From Bacteroidia bacterium (GTDB lineage Bacteria > Bacteroidota > Bacteroidia > SpSt-205): a stretch of 33,007 nt of DNA. Below are positions 29,686 to 33,007 of the stretch, in pieces (within the stretch, counting starts at the first letter, position 1; each line of letters begins with the position of its first letter). The notes below the pieces were generated by a model, which did not search any database, was not told where the DNA came from, and saw nothing but the letters and a program-made list of their open reading frames with translations. The stretch lies in contig JANXCJ010000002.1 of NCBI GenBank assembly GCA_025060275.1, positions 1-33,007 of the forward strand. The letters are read 5' to 3'. The translations under genes were made by a program, and so were the position numbers.

Positions 29686-32616
29686 TTATATAGTGCCTAT
29701 AAGAACGGGATGCGGCTCAGCTAAGCGCAAAAAGAGAAGCCTTCGTACGAGGTATCGCCAGGGGTAGTACCAACGAAGGCCTTTGTGGGACTTCTCCACA
29801 TAGACTAGGAGGAGGCTTCTATCTAAGAATTCCTCTATCTGTTCTTCCAATGCTTCTAATGAAGGGTATCGCTGAGCTTTTCGGGACAGACGTGCTCCCT
29901 GAATACGGTATAAAAAACGATCCATAGGAATGTGATGAAAGCCTGTAACCTGAAGAGCGCCTACTCGTGTCATGAGGAGAGCATCAGTTATTCTCAAGAA
30001 GCCATCTGAAAAACTCAATTCAGGTATTTCTGCTATGAAGTCCAAAGTATCCTTATATGCTGCAAGGTAGTAAGGGCGAAACCAGCGTAGAAAGCGAGGT
30101 GTCCTCAATAAACCATTTCTGATGCATCCTTTTGTCCATATAGAGCTTTGCTCATGCCATTCCACAGTCGGAGTAAAACGCAGGACTGCTTGTGCTTCAC
30201 CCGAAAAAGTGCCTTGAAGACCTACTTGTCTAAGGGTTTCTAGGGTGTCTAAGTGCATATCCCTTAGGAAAGGTGCTAGGGGTACTTCTTTTATGCTCAA
30301 GCGTCCGTTGAGCATGTAGCAAGTAGAGTCCGTGCCGTCCAGGAAGCCTTTACCCTCTGCGATTGCACCTCGGTATCTGAGATTTAGGGTGTCTATCTCA
30401 ATGAGCCCTCGCTGAAGGTGAGCATAAATTTTACCCTCTTCCACTGGGATTCCATATAAATCAACTTCTTGCATTTGAGCTTGTAGATTAAGTTCCATTT
30501 GTCTGGGCAGATACACCCGTCGGCGGACCTGCCCCCCCTCTACATAGCGCCAGAAATTGCTCAGAGCGATTCCGCTGGCTGTCACCAGCAGGTTGCCCCT
30601 GAGATGCTGCCAATCTGTATAGAGATAGCCCAGTGTTCCTTGTAATTGTGCGTTTGCATTGATGTAGGCTTTTCCTATCTGGGCTTCCAAAGTGTCTATG
30701 CAAGTGAGAGAGGGATTATACCAAAGTCGTAAGGAAAGCCTATCTAAGTGAAGTCCTAACTTGGGAAAATAGCCCCTTACATCGGCGAGAGTGGCTTCCC
30801 CTTCTGTAGGATTATCCCAGCGGAATAGGGTATCCCATGCTCCCTCTGCACAGAATCTTGCCCTCAGCCATCCTTGACTCACATATATCCCATAAAGAGG
30901 GAGTACCTGCCATAACCAAGATAGCCCTATGCATGTATTTACTTCTACATTCGCTCCTTCTGGATAAAGAACGCCGTGAAGCGTGGCAAACCCATGTCCG
31001 GGCACCTCAGCCTTCAAATTCCGTAGCCATAAGTGTTTGTCTGATAGGGTTAGCCACCCACTGCCCTGAATCAGTACCTCATTCCATCTTCCCACACCAC
31101 TCACTTCTATTGAATCTCCGAGCCAAGAAACTGTAACATAGCCCTGAGAAGCATTTAGAAATAAATCACCCCTGCGTAGGGGTAGATGGCTATATAACTT
31201 TACATCTGCAGTTTCACGGAGAAAAGGTAACCATAAGCGCCCCTCTCCTATGAGAGCACCTTTGTGCTTTTTCATGGTTATGTGCTCCATCTGGGCTGTA
31301 CCATCCCATACTAACTTTCTACACTGAATACTGATAGATATGTCTTGCTGGTGCCTTTTTGTTAGTAAGGTCTGATAAGGCTGGAAAGCTTCTAAAAGGG
31401 ATGTCAAACGAGTGCTATCCATCTCCAACACTAAGCCTTTTGAAGTATTCCATATGCCCCATATGGCTATTTTGCCGAGTTGAGCCCTTGCCCTCAGGTC
31501 TTCTCTTCCTTCTCTCCATATCCATATAGTGTCTGCATTGCGAATTATAAGCCTAAAGTAACCCTGTTGCTCAGTCCAATGGAAATATCCCTCTATGCTC
31601 CAGGGTAACTTCTCATACTCTCCGCCTCCCCACACAAGAAGAGACTCTGGGGCTCCGCTCATGTACAGCTTTCCTAGTCCATGCCAGCCTATAATGCCGT
31701 TTATGCGGTAAATGCGCGATCCATCTCCATAGAGAGAGAACTCATGGTTACCTTTTGAATGACTTCCTGATATCTTTACATTATAGGTAGAGCCACTGAC
31801 TTTTCCGCGGAGGCTCATACTACCTACTTGGGGAAGGTTAGCCCACATGGATAAAAGGTGGTTAGCCCAAAGAGAATCCAACCGGAGATCAAAATAGCCC
31901 CAGAGGCGTTCCCACCCAGTAATATCACCCGAAAAGATAACTTGATTGTATGCAGAGTATAAGGATAGGGTAATCTCTCTCCAATTGTCCGTCTTTTTCC
32001 AATACGCCCCCTTATCTACACATAAGTTTATAGAGTTTGGTAAAGACTGTTTTTGCCCTTTTATGCATACTTCATTCACCATTAGCGAAGCATGCAGGGA
32101 AGAAAGCTTTATTTGAAGACTCTCTATCTCTAATCTTCCTGAGGCATGAAGTATATGTAAGGCAAGGAATACGCCAGGAGGAAAATTTTCTAGCCATAAT
32201 TCAAGAGAATCTACTTCCATATCTACTTGTTGGGGGGGAGGGTTAGTACGCCGGCGAGGGAAAAAGCGGAAGTTTTTTTGTCCTTTACCGAGTCTTATGA
32301 GGTGCAAACGCATGCCTTGAAATTTGACTCTCTCTATTTTTTCACCCTTTCCGCTGAGAAAAACTTGCCGAATGAGCCCCACCTTTTGTGTGTCTAATAG
32401 AAGAGTGCTTCCTACTCGCACTTCCTTCAGAGAAAGGTACCATCTCTGACTTAAGGGGTTCCAGGAGAAAGCCATTATTTCTCCTATCTCTACTTGAGCT
32501 CCTACTAAATAGGTTAGAATGTGCTCTATCAGGGTATGTCCTAATCTTTCCTTTCCATACCAAACGATTCCACCCACTCCGCTACCCAAAGCCAGGGCTA
32601 CTAAATACTTCCGCAT
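29686..32616 (-). CDS. AsmA-like membrane-anchored protein
   Basis: 976 residues. A single N-terminal membrane segment (LVALALGSGVGGIVWYG, residues 5-21) is followed by the AsmA-type start: IEHILTYLVGAQVEIGEIMA, then WYLSLKEVRVGSTLLLDTQK. A very long beta-rich region comes next, and near the C-terminus FLRITDALLMTRVGALQVTG resembles the AsmA-like C-terminal region. AsmA/TamB relatives are believed to span the periplasm as lipid-conducting or assembly factors. It is shorter than typical TamB and lacks a visible DUF490 ending, so I do not call it the TamL partner. It is upstream of the secreted pair on the same strand. No perfect promoter box precedes its ATG at 32616. Confidence 0.8.
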   Translation of the reverse strand: MRKYLVALALGSGVGGIVWYGKERLGHTLIEHILTYLVGAQVEIGEIMAFSWNPLSQRWYLSLKEVRVGSTLLLDTQKVGLIRQVFLSGKGEKIERVKFQGMRLHLIRLGKGQKNFRFFPRRRTNPPPQQVDMEVDSLELWLENFPPGVFLALHILHASGRLEIESLQIKLSSLHASLMVNEVCIKGQKQSLPNSINLCVDKGAYWKKTDNWREITLSLYSAYNQVIFSGDITGWERLWGYFDLRLDSLWANHLLSMWANLPQVGSMSLRGKVSGSTYNVKISGSHSKGNHEFSLYGDGSRIYRINGIIGWHGLGKLYMSGAPESLLVWGGGEYEKLPWSIEGYFHWTEQQGYFRLIIRNADTIWIWREGREDLRARAQLGKIAIWGIWNTSKGLVLEMDSTRLTSLLEAFQPYQTLLTKRHQQDISISIQCRKLVWDGTAQMEHITMKKHKGALIGEGRLWLPFLRETADVKLYSHLPLRRGDLFLNASQGYVTVSWLGDSIEVSGVGRWNEVLIQGSGWLTLSDKHLWLRNLKAEVPGHGFATLHGVLYPEGANVEVNTCIGLSWLWQVLPLYGIYVSQGWLRARFCAEGAWDTLFRWDNPTEGEATLADVRGYFPKLGLHLDRLSLRLWYNPSLTCIDTLEAQIGKAYINANAQLQGTLGYLYTDWQHLRGNLLVTASGIALSNFWRYVEGGQVRRRVYLPRQMELNLQAQMQEVDLYGIPVEEGKIYAHLQRGLIEIDTLNLRYRGAIAEGKGFLDGTDSTCYMLNGRLSIKEVPLAPFLRDMHLDTLETLRQVGLQGTFSGEAQAVLRFTPTVEWHEQSSIWTKGCIRNGLLRTPRFLRWFRPYYLAAYKDTLDFIAEIPELSFSDGFLRITDALLMTRVGALQVTGFHHIPMDRFLYRIQGARLSRKAQRYPSLEALEEQIEEFLDRSLLLVYVEKSHKGLRWYYPWRYLVRRLLFLRLAEPHPVLIGTI

Positions 32617-32624
32617 ATATCCAT

Positions 32625-32632
32625 TACCTTTG
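32625..32632 (+). promoter_or_regulatory. TAnnTTTG -7 promoter box (TACCTTTG)
   Basis: Perfect consensus, seven bases (TTAGTCT) before the ATG of the DUF3467 gene, in the 23-base divergent gap with the AsmA-like gene. Same box and spacing as at cmk. Confidence 0.55.
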
Positions 32633-32639
32633 TTAGTCT

Positions 32640-32954
32640 ATGGCACAAGAAAACCCTCCAGGGGCTAATGTACTGAACATAGAGCTTACAGATGAAGTGG
32701 CAGAGGGTATTTATTCAAATTTGGCAATAATTTCCCACACTCCTACGGAGTTCGTGGTGGATTTCCTACAGGTACTGCCGGGGCTGCCGAAGGCGAAGGT
32801 ACGCGCCCGCATAATCCTTTCTCCTTATCACTATAAGCGTCTACTTATTGCTATGCAAGACAACCTCGCCAAGTACGAAAGTCGTGTTGGGGAAATTACT
32901 GTTCAGGATGAATGTCTTCCGCCCGTCGCTCAGGGGGGTCCAGGGTTTGCTTAG
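32640..32954 (+). CDS. DUF3467 protein
   Basis: 104 residues. The core NVLNIELTDEVAEGIYSNLA, IISHTPTEFVVDFLQVLPGL, KAKVRARIILSPYHYKRLL matches DUF3467, a small cytosolic family of unknown function frequent in Bacteroidota. No signal peptide or membrane segment is present. The C-terminal tail is Pro/Gly-rich (LPPVAQGGPGFA). The ATG at 32640 is placed by the promoter box seven bases upstream. In genomes I recall, this family often sits near rpoC, which would be outside the window. The remaining 53 bases to the edge show nothing I can support. Confidence 0.85.
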   Translation: MAQENPPGANVLNIELTDEVAEGIYSNLAIISHTPTEFVVDFLQVLPGLPKAKVRARIILSPYHYKRLLIAMQDNLAKYESRVGEITVQDECLPPVAQGGPGFA

Positions 32955-33007
32955 TTTGCAACCAAAAAAACCTCAAAGTAAGAAAGACCGCTTGCCCCCC
33001 GTTGAAA

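Noticed and set aside
1..33007. CRISPR arrays, insertion sequences, tRNA genes, phage or toxin-antitoxin genes
   Set aside because: None seen: no spaced direct repeats, no transposase-like frames, no cloverleaf recognised by eye. A covariance search could still find a short RNA.

Overview
The window comes from a member of the Bacteroidota. The evidence is two large secreted proteins ending in the two kinds of type IX secretion system (T9SS) sorting domain, a PorQ homologue, a lipidated TamA-like Omp85 protein (TamL), the block ftsX-DUF3098-uppP-truB-ribF, DUF3467, and promoter boxes of the phylum's TAnnTTTG type. A futalosine hydrolase suggests menaquinone synthesis by the futalosine route. 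The genome is compact: most genes are separated by a few bases or overlap. Genus and order cannot be told from the sequence.

Layout. (1) Positions 1-5182, minus strand: SUI1-family initiation factor, rdgB, bifunctional nuclease, CNT nucleoside transporter, a newly noticed 56-residue Arg-rich protein, a Gfo/Idh/MocA sugar oxidoreductase, a lipoprotein, and the 5' part of a polyprenyl sugar-phosphate transferase cut by the window edge. (2) 5275-8963, plus: cmk, ispH, porQ, dprA. (3) 8929-12164, minus: a seven-bladed WD40 protein, a 431-base gap that may hold a decayed EF-Ts (tsf) fragment, a class IV aminotransferase, futalosine hydrolase and a PurE-like protein without PurE active-site motifs. 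(4) 12205-15592, plus: ftsX, DUF3098, uppP, truB, ribF. (5) argS, minus. (6) 17455-22266, plus: queA, dihydroorotase, tamL. (7) 22519-32616, minus: an AsmA-like membrane protein followed by two paralogous giant secreted proteins (1074 and 1306 residues). Each has a beta-helix-like N-terminus, a segment of about 300 residues dominated by glycine, several PKD domains and a T9SS sorting domain; one has a type A domain and the other type B. (8) DUF3467, plus, at the right end.

Two observations stand out. First, eight perfect TAnnTTTG boxes lie only 4-8 bases upstream of start codons on the matching strand, so the mRNAs should begin at or within a few bases of the start codon. This predicts leaderless translation, fixes several gene starts, and supports the unannotated 56-residue gene. 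Second, the tandem pair of glycine-lattice/PKD proteins looks like a surface-structure module: two secreted paralogues that share an architecture but carry different anchoring signals.

All family assignments were made by eye from motifs; no database search was run.
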